From Cyanoderma ruficeps (lineage: Eukaryota > Chordata > Aves > Passeriformes > Timaliidae), in assembly GCA_008694505.1 (NCBI GenBank), contig VZDJ01000301.1, positions 3,201,485 through 3,265,484 on the forward strand: a stretch of 64,000 nucleotides of DNA. Direction: 5' to 3'. The notes beneath the pieces were generated by a model that was not told the origin of the DNA, did not search any database, and saw nothing but the letters and a program-made list of their open reading frames with translations. The translations under genes and the position numbers were made by a program. Below, piece by piece: positions 21,936-34,299 of the stretch (position 1 is the first letter of the stretch; the number at the start of each line of letters is the position of its first letter).

Positions 21936-22317
21936 CTGGGGGCAGCACACTGTCCCCTGCCTCCTCCCTGCCTGCATTTGGGGGCTTTTGGAGTGTCAAA
22001 GCAACATCCTTCCCGCCCAGACCCACATTACTTTGTTCCTGCCTAAGGGTGCTGAGGGACACCCAGGGCAGCAGGGCAGGTCCCACGGGAGCAGCCCTCA
22101 TCCTAAGGGGAAGGGATGCTGAGGCACCCTTGAAAGGAGACCTCCTGGTGGGGATGGCTGTGGCTGACAGAGATTCCCCAGGCTGGGAGTTGCCCATCCT
22201 TCTCTTTCAAGGGGCAGAAAGAACTCCCTGCCCTCTCTCAGGGAGGCAAAGGGACCCCGGGATAGTTGGGGCACAAGAAGTGAAAGGGCACACACCGGCT
22301 GCCAATCCCATCAGTGA

Positions 22318-22405
22318 TGTGGGATTTTAACAAGTATTTATGACTTGTATTTCTCAGTGTTAACGAAGCCTTTGCGCTGTAACAACATTAACTCTGAAGC
22401 AGAGG
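22318..22405. promoter_or_regulatory. Candidate enhancer island
   Basis: TTTTAACAAGTATTTATGAC, GTGTTAACG and ACATTAACTC occur within 80 bp. The repeated GTTAAC-type half sites resemble HNF1 or MYB cores. Evidence is motif content only. Confidence 0.28.
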
Positions 22406-23104
22406 CGGATCCTACCGCTGCTGAGCCCCAGCATGGCCCGGGGACCATCTTCATGCTGGGCCAGACCCATACATTTCCCAACCCTAGCTGCCTTCCCACT
22501 GCTGTTCCCTGTCTTGGGTGCTGAGGGGTCCCATGCCACAGGGACTCCTCAGTGTCGTATCTCCCTGATCTGGAGATGAGTCCTTTTGTGCTCCTTCCCT
22601 AAATCTATCGCCATAGCCAATGTGTTGGCACAACTTGCAGTGTGTCCCTCCCACGCTTCTTTGCCGGAGCCCCGAGCTCTGCACATCCACGTCCCCATCT
22701 CTATCCCAGCCTGCCTGTTCCGGAGGGGGAAGCACAGCCCTGTACAGCTCTGACTTCTAAGGACCCGAGATAAAAGCAGAGCTCCTCGCCTTTGTTCGAA
22801 CTCCGGCCGGCGTGGGCTGGGGAGGGGGAACCGCCAGAAAGAAACCAGCAGCTTAACACATTCACTTCGCCCCTAATTTGCCGGTTCTGCCACAAAATCC
22901 CATTACAAAGGGCTTAGCGCTGCGCCCAGGAAGAGGTCACCGCCGGGGGCCCCCGAGGAGATTTTCCAGTCACAAAAAGCACGAGAAAAGAGCAACCCCA
23001 TCTCCCTTGGGCACGACCGAGGGATGGGCACTGTGTCCCGGAGTCCCCTGTCCCTGCCCTTCTCTTCCACCCTGCACCTGGCAGCAGGGGAGAGCAGTTG
23101 CAGA

Positions 23105-23215
23105 GGTGCAGCTGGGTCAATTCACCTTTATGACTCCAAAACCAAATAAAATGCGGATTGGCATTGATCCGCAGGTGTTGAGTAGGATAATAAAACACCA
23201 GTTCCAGCAAACGGG
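23105..23215. promoter_or_regulatory. Candidate enhancer island
   Basis: TCAATTCACC, AACCAAATAAAATGCGG, GGATTGGCATTGATCC and GATAATAAAACACC run through about 100 bp. GGATtggcattGATCC contains an imperfect inverted repeat. Evidence is motif content only. Confidence 0.3.
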
Positions 23216-24634
23216 CACTGCTGGAGACTGCACTGGGCTGGGTCCCTGGGGTCTGGCGGGGGATGTGGCTGTGTTGGCGATGGGGTGATCCCTCAACTGG
23301 GTGTGCAGGGAGGATGCTGGGAGCTGTGGGGAGCCCAGAGTAGCTCCCGGTATGCCTGTGTCATGGGGTCTGGCTGCGCTGGGCTGGATGGAGCAGCCTG
23401 CCCGCCCCAGGCACCCCGCTCAGCTGGGATGGGGGAATTTGGGGGACCCTGGGGGTAGGGGGTGTGCATGGGGGTGTGAAAAGGGCAGAGTGGGGTACAC
23501 ATAGCGGGAGCCGGCCGCGGGTGGGTGGGCAGGTGTGCACCAATGGGTGCAACTGTGCATGGGGGAAGCACACAGACCCCCTTGATAGCGGCAGCCTGTT
23601 CAAGAGTGGACACACCCCTGTGCAGGTGTGCACAGACCCTGAGCAGGACAAGGACAGAGCACTCAGCGACCACCGCACGGGGTAGCGGCACTCACGACAG
23701 CTCAGCACACCGGGATGAGGCACGAAATCCCGGGATGGGGACAGTGGCGGGCTGGGGCACAGCTGTGCGCTTGGCACCGCTGCTGCAAGCTCGGGCACGC
23801 TGGTGGAGCAGGGAGCAAGGCCTGCCGGCACTGAAAGGAAGGAGGCGAGCGCCCGGGCGGGATGGAAATGAGCCCCCGGGGGTCCGCACAGCACAAAGGC
23901 GCCCGCTGGGGTGGGCCGAGACCTTTCCAGCCCCTCGCCACAATGNGGGGGGGGGGGGGGCGAGGGGGCCTCCCGGCATCCCCCTCTGAGGGGGGCTCCT
24001 CGAGCTCCGCAGTGCCCCATGGATACCCCATGGCACCCCAGATGGTGGGGCGAGGTGGGCAGGGGCTGCCCGATGCCTTTGTCGGTGTCTCGGTGCTGGA
24101 GCCAGGGGAGCAGGGAGTGTCGGGGAGGAATGTTCCCGCTCAATGCCCACCATGCTGGGGCTGACAGCCCTGAAATCGGGTTGTCACATCCCGTCTGGGC
24201 AGCCCTTCACCTCCATTTGTGGGGGCTTGTTCGGCTCCCGCCTCATTCAGCCAACACAAACATCACTTAACCCTCTGGCTCCCGCCGGCCCCGGGCGGGG
24301 ACTACCGGCCCCAAGCAGAGAATTGGGCACCGGGATGTGCTGCTGCCATCCTGCTGCAACATGTAAAGGGATGATGTGAGATGCCCATGGAGCCAGGCTC
24401 TTTGGAAGGGAAGTTTAGAGTCCCCAGGACCCCTCACCCTCACCTCAGAGCCCCCAACAGACAGCCTGAGCCAGGACTTGGTGCCTGCCCCAGGGCTGGG
24501 GGGCTCACACCAACCCCTCTGACACCCCACACCCTTCCACTGCTGCCTCCCTCCAGCCCCTACGACCACCCTGAGACCCCTTCCCACCCCCCCGCAGAGA
24601 CACCCACCCCGGAGCAGCCCCGGTTGCCAATGAA

Positions 24635-24800
24635 AGCAGGAGCCTTTCCTTTGACACAATTAAGCAGCCCGGGGTCCCAGCGCCTCGGCTCGCCGCAGTG
24701 TGTTAAATTAATGTAGCAGAAAAAATCATTATGCGGGGACACAGATGGAAGTGACCAAGCAGAAAATGCGATGTGCAGCGGCAGAGGACCCCTCTTACCC
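24635..24800. promoter_or_regulatory. Candidate enhancer island with TCF and NK/homeodomain cores
   Basis: CCAATGAAAG, CCTTTGACA (a TCF/LEF-like site), CAATTAAGCAG, GTTAAATTAATG and AAAATCATTATG fall within 110 bp and end at about 24,790. Function is inferred from motif density. Confidence 0.35.
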
Positions 24801-26654
24801 GTGTAAACACCACGGGGAAGAACAGGTTTCCCAGCTCCCAAGCGACGAGGTGACCGCAGCCTGCGGGGGGGTTTCCCCCCCACACTACCGCTGGGGCAAG
24901 TCTCGAAGGGAGCCAGACATGGGGGTCCCATGGGCAGGTGAGGGGGCAGATGGTGGGATCCCCTGGGCAGCAGCTACCCCAGGTTTGGGAGGGTTGGCCA
25001 GCGAGCTGGGCAGTGCGTGTGGCCGAGCCTCTGCTCACAATTACCATGTCATTATGTGCCGGCACAGCCATGGCTAACGGAGCAGAAAAGTGGCCCCTGC
25101 TCAGCACCCGTGGGGAATGGGGTGAGGGAGGCCCCAGGGAGCACCCAGCTACACGTGTTCATGTACCCAAACATGTACCCAGCACATGACCCCAGGGGTG
25201 GGGGTTTATTCCAGGACACCTCGCCCTGGGTGCACGCTCCAGTCTCAGCTGCCTTTGTGGCCCCAACTTAAGGCATCAATGGGACCTGCACTCACCCTGG
25301 GGACCCTCTCAGTCCACAAGGGAGTTGCCCTGGAGAGGTTTTCTGCTCCCCAGTGAGGAGCCCAGGGCAGACATGGTCCTGAGGCTCACCTCAGCAAACA
25401 CTGAGGGTTGCAGGGCTGCTCCCAGAGACCTTGCACATCACTAACCCAAAACGCAGGACAAAGAGTCCCTGTACCAAGGACCAAGCATGGGGCACAGCAG
25501 AATGCAGAGGGAATGGAGAGGTGTGGAGCATGTAGGAAACATAGGGTTGGATGTCACCAAGCCTAACTGTCCTCTTCCTCTCTCACGGGTCCTACCTGCT
25601 GCTTAGGCAGGAGCTGGCACCTCTCTGTTTGAATCCACAGGTGTTTTAATGGTCTGAGACTGGCCCTGGATGTGTGGGAGGCTCCCATCGCCACTGGGGG
25701 TTCGAGACAGTCCCGCTCCCCTCCTGGCTGGCTTCATACCCTGTGGCCTCCTCCAGCCTGGATTATCCCCAGCTGTCCGACCCGTGGCAAACAAGAACTA
25801 GTTTACACATTTGCCCTTGTTTGCCAGGAGCTCCCAAATGCCAGCGTTTGGGCACTTCCTGTGCCACCTCCCTCTGGGGTTTGCCATGGTGGGACATGAG
25901 GATGGACATGGGGTCAAGGGGGTGGCTGGACACTGGTGCAGGGTTATCATACTGGGGTGGCGTGGGATGATAACCAGAGCTCCCTCCTGTCAGCACTCTG
26001 AAGTGTGAAAGTAGAATGGGGACAGGGACAGTCCTCAAGCCCCTGTCCCCCACCTTGGGGACGCCTAGGGATGGCGGGTGCCTGCTCCCTGCTGCCTCCC
26101 TGTCTGGCTTTGTTCCCACTGGGCTGTGTTCCCACCCGCCCAATATTCATGTGGGCCCCTTCCCTCCCCGGGGGGCTGCTAATCCCCCCCCAAACGGGCC
26201 AGGGATTGTTGACCGAGCTGCCATATCCCTTGAACAAGCAAGCCTGGGCCCCGCAGCTGCCGCCGGATTAAGAGTCACCCTTTCGCTGCCACAGCCCCCG
26301 CGCCAAAGCCCCTGGCCCCCCAGTGTGCTCGGTCCCCCATCCATGAGGAAGGGCAGCCAACAGGATGCCAAGGAGATGGTTATTTGGGGCACTCCTGCTG
26401 TCAAAACTGACAGGTTTAGTATGTTTCTGCCAGCACCCGAAATGCCCGATCTGCTGGGTCTGGCTTGTGTTGGCAGTGCCTGGGGAGTGGGGGCTAGGAG
26501 CGTGCCAGCCTGCAGGAAGGAGCCCTGGGAGGGCCTTGGTAGCGTGACACCGGCACTGCCATCGGTGGCTGCCTGGTTGGTCCCCTTCCTGCTGCCACCA
26601 GTCATGGCAGGGGCACAGCTGTTCACAGCAATGGCACAGGGTGAGGAGCAGCTC

Positions 26655-26745
26655 TCAGGCTCCAGAATTGTGGGTCATTGGAATTACATTAATTAGCGTG
26701 TGCTAATGGTATCTAATTAACACCCAGCTGTGCTGATGCAGAGCT
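26655..26745. promoter_or_regulatory. Candidate homeodomain-dense enhancer core
   Basis: Within about 60 bp there are ACATTAATTAGC, GTGCTAATGG and ATCTAATTAACACC, i.e. two TAATTA sites and one CTAATGG, then a CAGCTG E-box. This is the densest TAATTA cluster in the intergenic region. Confidence 0.38.
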
Positions 26746-27734
26746 TGCTAACCCAGGCACCTGACCCCTGCCCTGCTGCCTCAGTTTACCCACCTGCAGC
26801 AGAGTGAGCCTGGCACCTGGTGCTTGGTGAAGCCAAGAGACATCAAACCAACAAGGAAACGTTTCAGGGAGAGGGGACCAGCTGCTGGCTTGTTATCGGG
26901 GCCAGCCCTGCCAAGTGCCCCATCCGGGGCAGCCTCTGGCTATCTCGCTATCTCAAGAGCTCGTTCTGGGTCCGGGTGGACATGTCCGCACTCCAAGAGG
27001 GTGTTGCTGGATGCTCAAGCCAGGGTGGCTGGGGGGAACCCAGGGATGTCTCAGGGGCTGAATAAATAGGGGTGGGAAGAGCAGAGTACCATAGTTCTCT
27101 CGGCTCCTGCTGCAGAGAGGAATGGTGGGGGCTGCCCTTTGTAGGGAGAGTCAGGGACCCATGGGTGCTATTCATACCTGGAGAGATTAAAAAACATCTT
27201 TCGACTCCATTAACAAGCCCCCAGAGCCCTGCAGAAGCTTTCATCCTGGTTAAGTGCACAGAGCAGATAAAAGCTCCTCAAGAGTCCCCAAGAAGCTGGC
27301 TGAGATTCTTGCTGTCCTCAGTGTGCATTTTTGGTGGCAAGCAACCCGTCCCTCCCTCACAGGGACCCCCTGAGCACTGCAGAAGCCTCAGCAGTGGTGC
27401 TGGGCACCTGCTATCATGGGCTGTAGAGAGGAAAAGCCCTTTACTCACGCTGTACCCATCTCAGCCTCTCCTAGAGAGTCTCTGCCTCCAGGTGATATGT
27501 GACAAACAGCCTGTGTAAAGGGTGCCATGCCCCAGCAAGTGGGCTTGACTCCCCAAATACTGAAGGGATATCTGGAGGCTATGGCTCCACGGAGAACAGA
27601 GGCTTCCCCAACATCAGCATTTAGGGGCATTTTGGGGCCAACCCCATCTGGGCAAGGGGTTGGTGCAGGGGGAAAGGGTACTTCAGAAATTGCAAACCCC
27701 GGCACAAGCTGTCCTGCCTTCAATGCAAGCAGTG

Positions 27735-27850
27735 AGGGTGAAGTTAAGAGATAAAGAGGGAATTAGGAGATAAAGTCTGCGTAATCCCAGTTGCTCTATG
27801 CAATTAAAATGAGCTTCACCCTGCTGTAATTGGATGGAAGCTGCCTGCCA
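27735..27850. promoter_or_regulatory. Candidate enhancer with paired GATAAAG sites and TAAT cores
   Basis: AGAGATAAAG and GGAGATAAAG are spaced about 22 bp apart, followed by GTAATCCC, GCAATTAAAATG and GTAATTGG within 90 bp. Paired GATA and homeodomain cores are typical of tissue enhancers. No functional evidence is available. Confidence 0.38.
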
Positions 27851-29639
27851 GCGTCAGCGCAACCGGGAGCGTTGGGCGAGCAGGCGCGGAGGATTCACCG
27901 CACCGAGCACGGAGACTTATCTCCCCGCCAGAAAAACTGAGAGGGCAGCGGCACAGAGAGCGGGAGTTAATGAGATGAAAATGGAAAGCCTGGCACAAAG
28001 GATTAGCTCCCGGCCGGCTCTGCTGCTGAAATCCCAAGCTTCCCTGGAAAGGCTTTCCTTGCATCATGGATGCATCCTGCCTGGGCCTGCTTTGCAGAGG
28101 AGGCATGTGCTTGGAGCAGGAACATTTGTCTCCTCTTCACCACTTTGACCCCTCAGTTGGAACTGGGCTGTCCCAGCCTCCAGCTCCCCCTGCTCCATTG
28201 TATCCATGCCCCCGTGCCCGGTCTCCCCCCAGAGGGTCCCTGCACAAGATGATCCCTAACAGCATTTACAGCTGCTGGTATTAAGCAGAAATAAAAAAAA
28301 AAACCCCAAGTGCAGATTAAAAGGACACTGATGGAATGCCAGGAGAAGAATTACAGCCCTAATAAACTGCTGCCTTCTGCTGGGGGTGGGTGACAAGGGG
28401 GTTTACGAGGCCATTTAAACTTCACTGTCAGAAAGGTGTATTAAAGCTATAAAGGTCTCGTTGCCTCTCCTGTCCCCTGGATGCCGGAGCATGGCTGCAG
28501 TCATAAATCCACCTGCTCGCAGCCCGGGGCGAGGGGCCCAAAGCCCCTTGTCCCTGGGAAAAGCCAGGAAGAGCAGTGAGGCCTCCTTGGCTGGGGTCTT
28601 GGAGGGTGACGTCAGCCCTGGCGCAAGATAAATGCGGGCCGCGGGCCGGCAGGGACGGGATTATCTCGGCGTGGAGGCCGGGACGTGCCTCGTCCATCAC
28701 CCACTGCCCACCCGCCGGGAGCATGAGAACGGGAGCCCCATGCACCCTGTCCCTTGCCTGCTGCCTGGGCCCAAGGGGTGACAGGACAATGGTGGGACCA
28801 CGGCACGACTACCATCACACTGTCAGGGACAGCTTCTGCCTCATACCAGCCACCAGATGTGCTGTGCCATGGCTCCATCACGTGGGTCCTTGACCCCATG
28901 AGCCCCAGAGCTGAGGGTGTTACGGGATGGGCCCTCCCCATCCCTCTGCCTGGCTCTCCCCTGTCCTTGCAGTCCCGTGTGTTTGTTTGCACAGCTCTGA
29001 TGACGCTGGCTCACACACCTCGGCACTCCTGCTCCAGTGTTCCTGCCCCAGGCTTGGCTCATCCTCCTGCTCTGCTTCCTGCAAGGCTGGGCTGTGAAAC
29101 ATCCACCACTTCCATGGAGCTTCTACCTTCCTCCTCTCTATCAGTGCCTCCTGTGGGATGGGGTCCTTCTGTGCCATTGGGGGGATGGGGCCAGGCACAG
29201 GGACAGGAACAGGGATAGGGACAGGAATGTGGAGGGTGCTGAAAGGTGCTTTCCAGCAGAAATCACCTGGCACAGCCTGACTCACCGCCCTGGGGATGGG
29301 TCATGGTTTCAGCTTCACCCTCCCGGGGTGCAGTCGTGGTTCCCCACCTGGGTGACAATGGGGACACTGGGATGGGGGAAACTACACTAGGGAGGTGGCA
29401 GAAGCTGACCCACCCCTTAAGGTGGTGGCATGAGACACCTTTCTTTCCAGGCACCAGTGTGGGGCTGCTGGGGTGGCAGGGATGTGCTGGAGGTCAGTGG
29501 GGCTGGCTGGGGAGCAGGACTCAACGTGGGGAGTTAAGGGTGGATGATGGTTGCCTCTCCCCTCAATACGCTCTGCTAGGAGCTACTCTCTCTCTTCACT
29601 GCCCCAGTTTGGAGGCCCTCGGTCCCTGCTGCTTCCCAC

Positions 29640-29705
29640 GCAGGCTCATTAGCGAGTTCAGAGCGAGAAAACCCGTTAATGGCATTAAATGTCTTCAGGC
29701 TGTGA
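29640..29705. promoter_or_regulatory. Candidate enhancer island
   Basis: GCTCATTAGCG, CCGTTAATGGCATTAAATG lie within 55 bp, with three TTAAT/ATTA cores. Evidence is motif content only. Confidence 0.28.
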
Positions 29706-31184
29706 CACTGGAGTGGGGATCCAAGCCCAAACCCTCACACACAGCAGGAACTCCTGCTTTTCCGTTTCCCTTTGAACTTCCCCAGATGCCCCGAGCTGTG
29801 GCTCCCCGAGCACGGACCCGGGCAGCTGGGACGGTGGGGCACAGCAGGGTGAGCCCAACTCCCCACCCGCTGCTGCAGCGACCCCCTCCCCAGGCTCAGC
29901 CCACCCACCACCCCGCCTTCAGGGCAGTGCCCGGGTTCAGGGCGTCACTGTGGAGTGTTTGGCTCTTGCAACAGGATGGGTCATCGGAGTTTTGGTTTTG
30001 CCAGGCTCCGGGTCACGCCATCCTCAGGGGAAGGCATGGGGAGAGGGTGCAAGCACCGTGGCGGTGGCTGAAGCCAGAGTGCGGGAGGTGGCCCGGCCCC
30101 CCCTGACTCAGGCTGCCGTGGCGGAGGCAGAGGTGGGGTAGTGATACCGGAGCTAAAAAAAAACCTGGCCGAGTGCCGGGGAGAGGAAATTTCTCATTAG
30201 CCAGAAATGTGTGGCTGAACCAGTCTGACACCCGGGGCGGCCCCCGGCCCCGCCGGCGATACTGGCCCTGGCTCCGAGGGAGATCAAAGCGGGAGAGGGG
30301 CAACAAGGGGGCTCAGCAGCAGCTGGGCTGTGGTTGTTTGGGGACTGGGGCAGGGTGAAGGGTCTCCTCATCTGGAGATGCCAGATTTAGGTGGCAGGAA
30401 GGGCTGGGTGGGCAGTGGCATGGGTAATGCTGCCATGTGGGACACAGGCATCAATATCTGTGATACTTCAGGACTGGGCAGGAGTGTTGGCTAGTGAAAC
30501 CTGGGTAAGGCAAGTTAGCAGGGATGGGGGTATCACTCCCTCTCATTTCCAGCCATGCAGCAGTCCTTTGCTCCCCTCATTCCCGAAGGAGCCAGCATTT
30601 CCAGCCAGGGCAGCACTTGGTGGGAGCAATGCAGCCCTTGGCACCAGCCCTACCAGCAAGGCCACCATTGCTTTCCGTCTGATTTCCCCTGGAGATCCAG
30701 CCTTTCCTAGACCGCACGGAGTCAAGGCATTGCCCTGGTCTTGTTAAATAACCCAAAGCTGCTTTTTGCCTCCTGGTCCAGTGCTGGGTCAGATTCTGCT
30801 CCCCAAACACGGCTGACAGGCGTGGGGTGATGGATGCACGTGCATTTGCTCACTGGCTGTGCTGCCAAAGACGATGTCAGCTCCCAGGTATCTGCAAGAG
30901 AGCTGCCTCCTGCTCCCCAAGGCACCCCCCAGCCTTCAGATCCTCTTTTCCATAACATCCCAGGCTGGTTGGCAGCTTCTGGGGGCTTGTCCCCCATGGT
31001 CCCCCTGTGGGGACACTCAGCCCTGATGAGGGATGGGGCTGCAGCCCCAGCAGCAGTGGGCAGGGAGGACAGGCTGTGGTAGTGGCAGATGAGGACGGAT
31101 ACTGCACCATGTGCAAGTCCTCTGCTAGCAACCAAAGGAGACTGGAAGGAAGGAATGGAAAGAAAATGATTAAAACAATTTGGG

Positions 31185-31212
31185 TTTTTTTTTTTTTATA
31201 ATTAAAAAAAAA
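31185..31212. repeat. T13 / A9 homopolymer inverted repeat
   Basis: Thirteen Ts (31,185-31,197), ATAATT, then nine As (31,204-31,212) could form a hairpin. No processed-gene sequence precedes it on either strand, so I treat it as simple sequence. Confidence 0.6.
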
Positions 31213-32564
31213 GCCCTGGGAAAAAGCCGTGTAGGGTCCTGGCACGTGAACAGAGTCTGTAAGTGGTCTTAAAAATTACCAATAAATAATCTTAACGGGA
31301 AACAGAAGGAGCAGAACTGGGGTGTTCGTGGGTGTTTCATAGCTTCTTGTGAGCATGGGAAAATGTGCTGGGTCCTGTCCCTTGTGCTGTGGGGACAGCC
31401 CCTTTCCGGGTCATGGTGTGTCCTTGGCTCCAGCCATGAGGCAATGACCGGCCTGGCCGGTGTCCGGCCCATCTTGGCTGAGTGGGTTCAGGATGTGTCC
31501 CCCTGCGTGGCCATTCCCTTGGGCAGAGGGTGGCCGCGGAGACAAGGCATGGTGGAGGTTGTGGAGAAAGCCCGTGCCTTCACCGCCCCATGCCTCGTGC
31601 TGGCCTGCCAGGTCACAGACATGCTGTGCCAAGCTGTGCCGAGCCATGCCGAGCCGTGATCCCTTCCAGCTGTGCCGGCCCCGGGCGGCTGACGGGGCTG
31701 CGGGATCCTCTCCCTGCCAAGTTGTTGAGGTGTCAGCCAAGAGTTAGCAGGGGAAACGCCAAGCAGCCGCCGAGCCGGCCAACCCATCCTCCTCAGCCTT
31801 CCTCCTCCTCCTCTGCTGCAGATAGCCTCCCACCCTCCTGCTGGAGCCCTGAGCCCCCGGGCCACCCCAGCAGGGCTCCCCTTAACACCCAGTGTGCCTT
31901 CATCTCGGCTGTGCCCCTGGGACCCCCCACCGCCGCTCCCAGGGTGTTCCCCCGTCCCGGCCCCTCCACCTGGGGCGCATGTCCCCCTCCTCTGGGTCTG
32001 TCTGGAAAGGGACGATCCCCCCTCCCCGAACTTTCCAGCTCTCTGCAGAGCGGGAACAATCGTAGCCTTTGTCTTCCCTTAATCTCTTGGTTAGGAATTA
32101 AAAGGGGGGAAAAAACCCAGCAGCACAAAAGGCTCTTTTGCACGGGCTGGGAGGGGGGAAGCACAGGGCGCAGTCAGAGCACAGCCAGGGGTGCAGGCAG
32201 GGCTTGCCTTCCCCCAGCCCAGCCTGGCCACCAGGCTCCCCAAGGGCCACCCCACGCTGCTCCCATCCCCATGGCCCCAGGATGTTCCCGCAGCGGCACC
32301 CGAGGGCTGGCAGCCCTAGGACCATCATCTGGTTCACTCAGCCTCTCAAAATGTCCTCACCCATTGGCTGTGCCAGGAAGAGGCAGGGAGCATCTTTTGG
32401 GGGGATACTGGACTGGGCTGGCACCCACGTGGGGTTACGTGCCTCCTGCTCACTGCCACGGACCCACTTTTACACACACAGTGCCCAAACACACCCTCAC
32501 CTGCCCAGCACAGGGCTCCCTGCCACCCAGAGCCCTCCAAGAACCACGCAGGCACCACAGACCT

Positions 32565-32690
32565 CCATAAAATTCCTTAAATAATTTAATTGAAAAAAAG
32601 TCTTTCCGTTAAAAAATATTTTTACAAACGCACGCTCGCATTGATTTCCCTGGCTGCTGTTTTTCGCTGTTGCTTTTCTTTCACCATGGA
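32565..32690. promoter_or_regulatory. AT-rich island nearest the EPHB3 3' end
   Basis: ATAAAATTCC, TTAAATAATTTAATTG, CGTTAAAAAATATTTTTAC and TCGCATTGATTTCCC run through 80 bp. This could be a candidate enhancer, or the 3' end of an extended EPHB3 transcript. I cannot distinguish the two. Confidence 0.28.
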
Positions 32691-34293
32691 ACACAGCTTT
32701 TCCCCAGATCTGTATGGAAAGGGAGGAGGCAGGTACAGGATGTGGAGAGCTGCTGGGTGCACCCCTGTGGCTGGGGTGAGACCCAGGGCTGGCTGCAGGG
32801 ATGGTGAGTCCTGCCCCACGAGAGCAGGGTGTGCATAGAGAAGGGCGGGTGAAGGGGTTTGTTTAAAATGAGCAAAGCCAGGCCAGGATGGAGGGCTGAG
32901 ATGGGGATGTCTGAGATGCACCAGGGTTGGTGGGACCCCAAACTTTGCAGCAGCAGGGGCTGGGGGCAAGGAAGGCAGGGGCAGCCCCTGTGCCCCATTG
33001 TGCTTCTGCATGGGGGGGCTGAGGGGGGTTACCAGGCCCTAAACAGGCTCTCATATGTCTTCAGCCACTTGCTCTTAAAAGCCTCTCAATGCCAGGATTC
33101 TCTTCCTGATCTGGGAGAGGGGAGAGGGTGTCCAGTGCTGCTGTTTGGGGTCCCACCATGGCAGGGCTGGGGAGCAGCCAGGGTAGGGAGCAAGCCAAGA
33201 TGGGAAACCCCAGCAAAATGGGGCTGCGGTGTCCCTGTCAGCCAACATCCCAGATAAATGTCACAAAGGAGATGGTGGGGTGTGGGGAGACCATTTCTCC
33301 TGCAAGACCTGCTGCCACCTGTTCTCCTGGACTTATTTACCCTGTGGAGGAGGACAGGGTTAATGAGAAACCCAAGGGCCGGCCTGTTCCAAGGAAAGGG
33401 GAAAAACAGCACCTGCCCTGTCAGCCTGGGGAGGAGGGGATCAGGGCCAAGCATTGGGGAGCATAGGAGTGCACCCCCTCACTTTGGGGAGAGACCACTT
33501 GCCCCTCTGGACTGCCAGCTAAGCACCCCAAAGGCCAGTCAACGAGGTGTACTGCAGCTGAGGGGGACCTGAGAAACCCAGGATGAGTAACTGGGGTTCC
33601 ACTTGCTTATTGTGGACAAATCTCCCCTAGACTGAGGGCATGGGCCCCAGCAGATCTGCTCTCCCAGAGAGTTACCTTGCCACCTGCAGCTGGTCTGTTC
33701 ACCTGGTGAGCTCCCCCCTGCTCAAAAGCCATTTTCTAGAGAAGTGAGGCCAGTAATCCAGGAGTGCCAGGGGCTGCTGAAACCCTCCTGCTGAGGGCCA
33801 GACTGCCCAGAGGGAGCAGGGGAGGGGCAGTGCCCTATGGAGAAGCCCTGGAGCTGTGGGGACCCTCTGGCATTGGATGAGCAGTGCACATGGCTGTTCC
33901 CTGCTTGGTTTTCACATTCCGTGTTTGGTTCCCACAGTTCCAGCCTGACTTGAGGAGGGTATAGGGGAAAAAAATTCTGAGTATCTCTAGTACATTAGAG
34001 TTTCCTGACTGGCTCTGACCTGGGACTCAGAGCCTTCACCCTATGTGCCCCATGGGGAGCTTGCTGGGTCTCCCAGCACCACAGGGTTTGTACAGCATCA
34101 CTGCTTGGTCCATGTCAGACAACCTGAAAATATGACAGCAAGAGAAGGGGAGAGCAGAAAGGGGCACACAGCCAGCTTGGGGTCGGCCAGGAGGAGGAGG
34201 ATGACCCTGGTGGGCAGCGAAGCTGCAGGCAGCCGGGCCCATCCAATGAGAGCGCGATCGAGCAAAGGAAACTCGGGTAAAATTCTTATTGCC

Positions 34294-34299
34294 TTTATT
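34294..34299 (-). other. EPHB3: Candidate EPHB3 poly(A) signal (AATAAA)
   Basis: TTTATT on the plus strand reads AATAAA on the minus strand, about 1.15 kb after the EPHB3 stop. In transcript sense the next 30 nt end in a pyrimidine-rich TTTCCTTTGCTC, suitable for a cleavage region. A second AATAAA at 34,745-34,750 would give a shorter 3' UTR. Use of either is unproven. Confidence 0.5.

Noticed and set aside
31140..31215. Processed pseudogene tail (A/T run)
   Set aside because: No gene-derived sequence or target-site duplication precedes the homopolymer on either strand.
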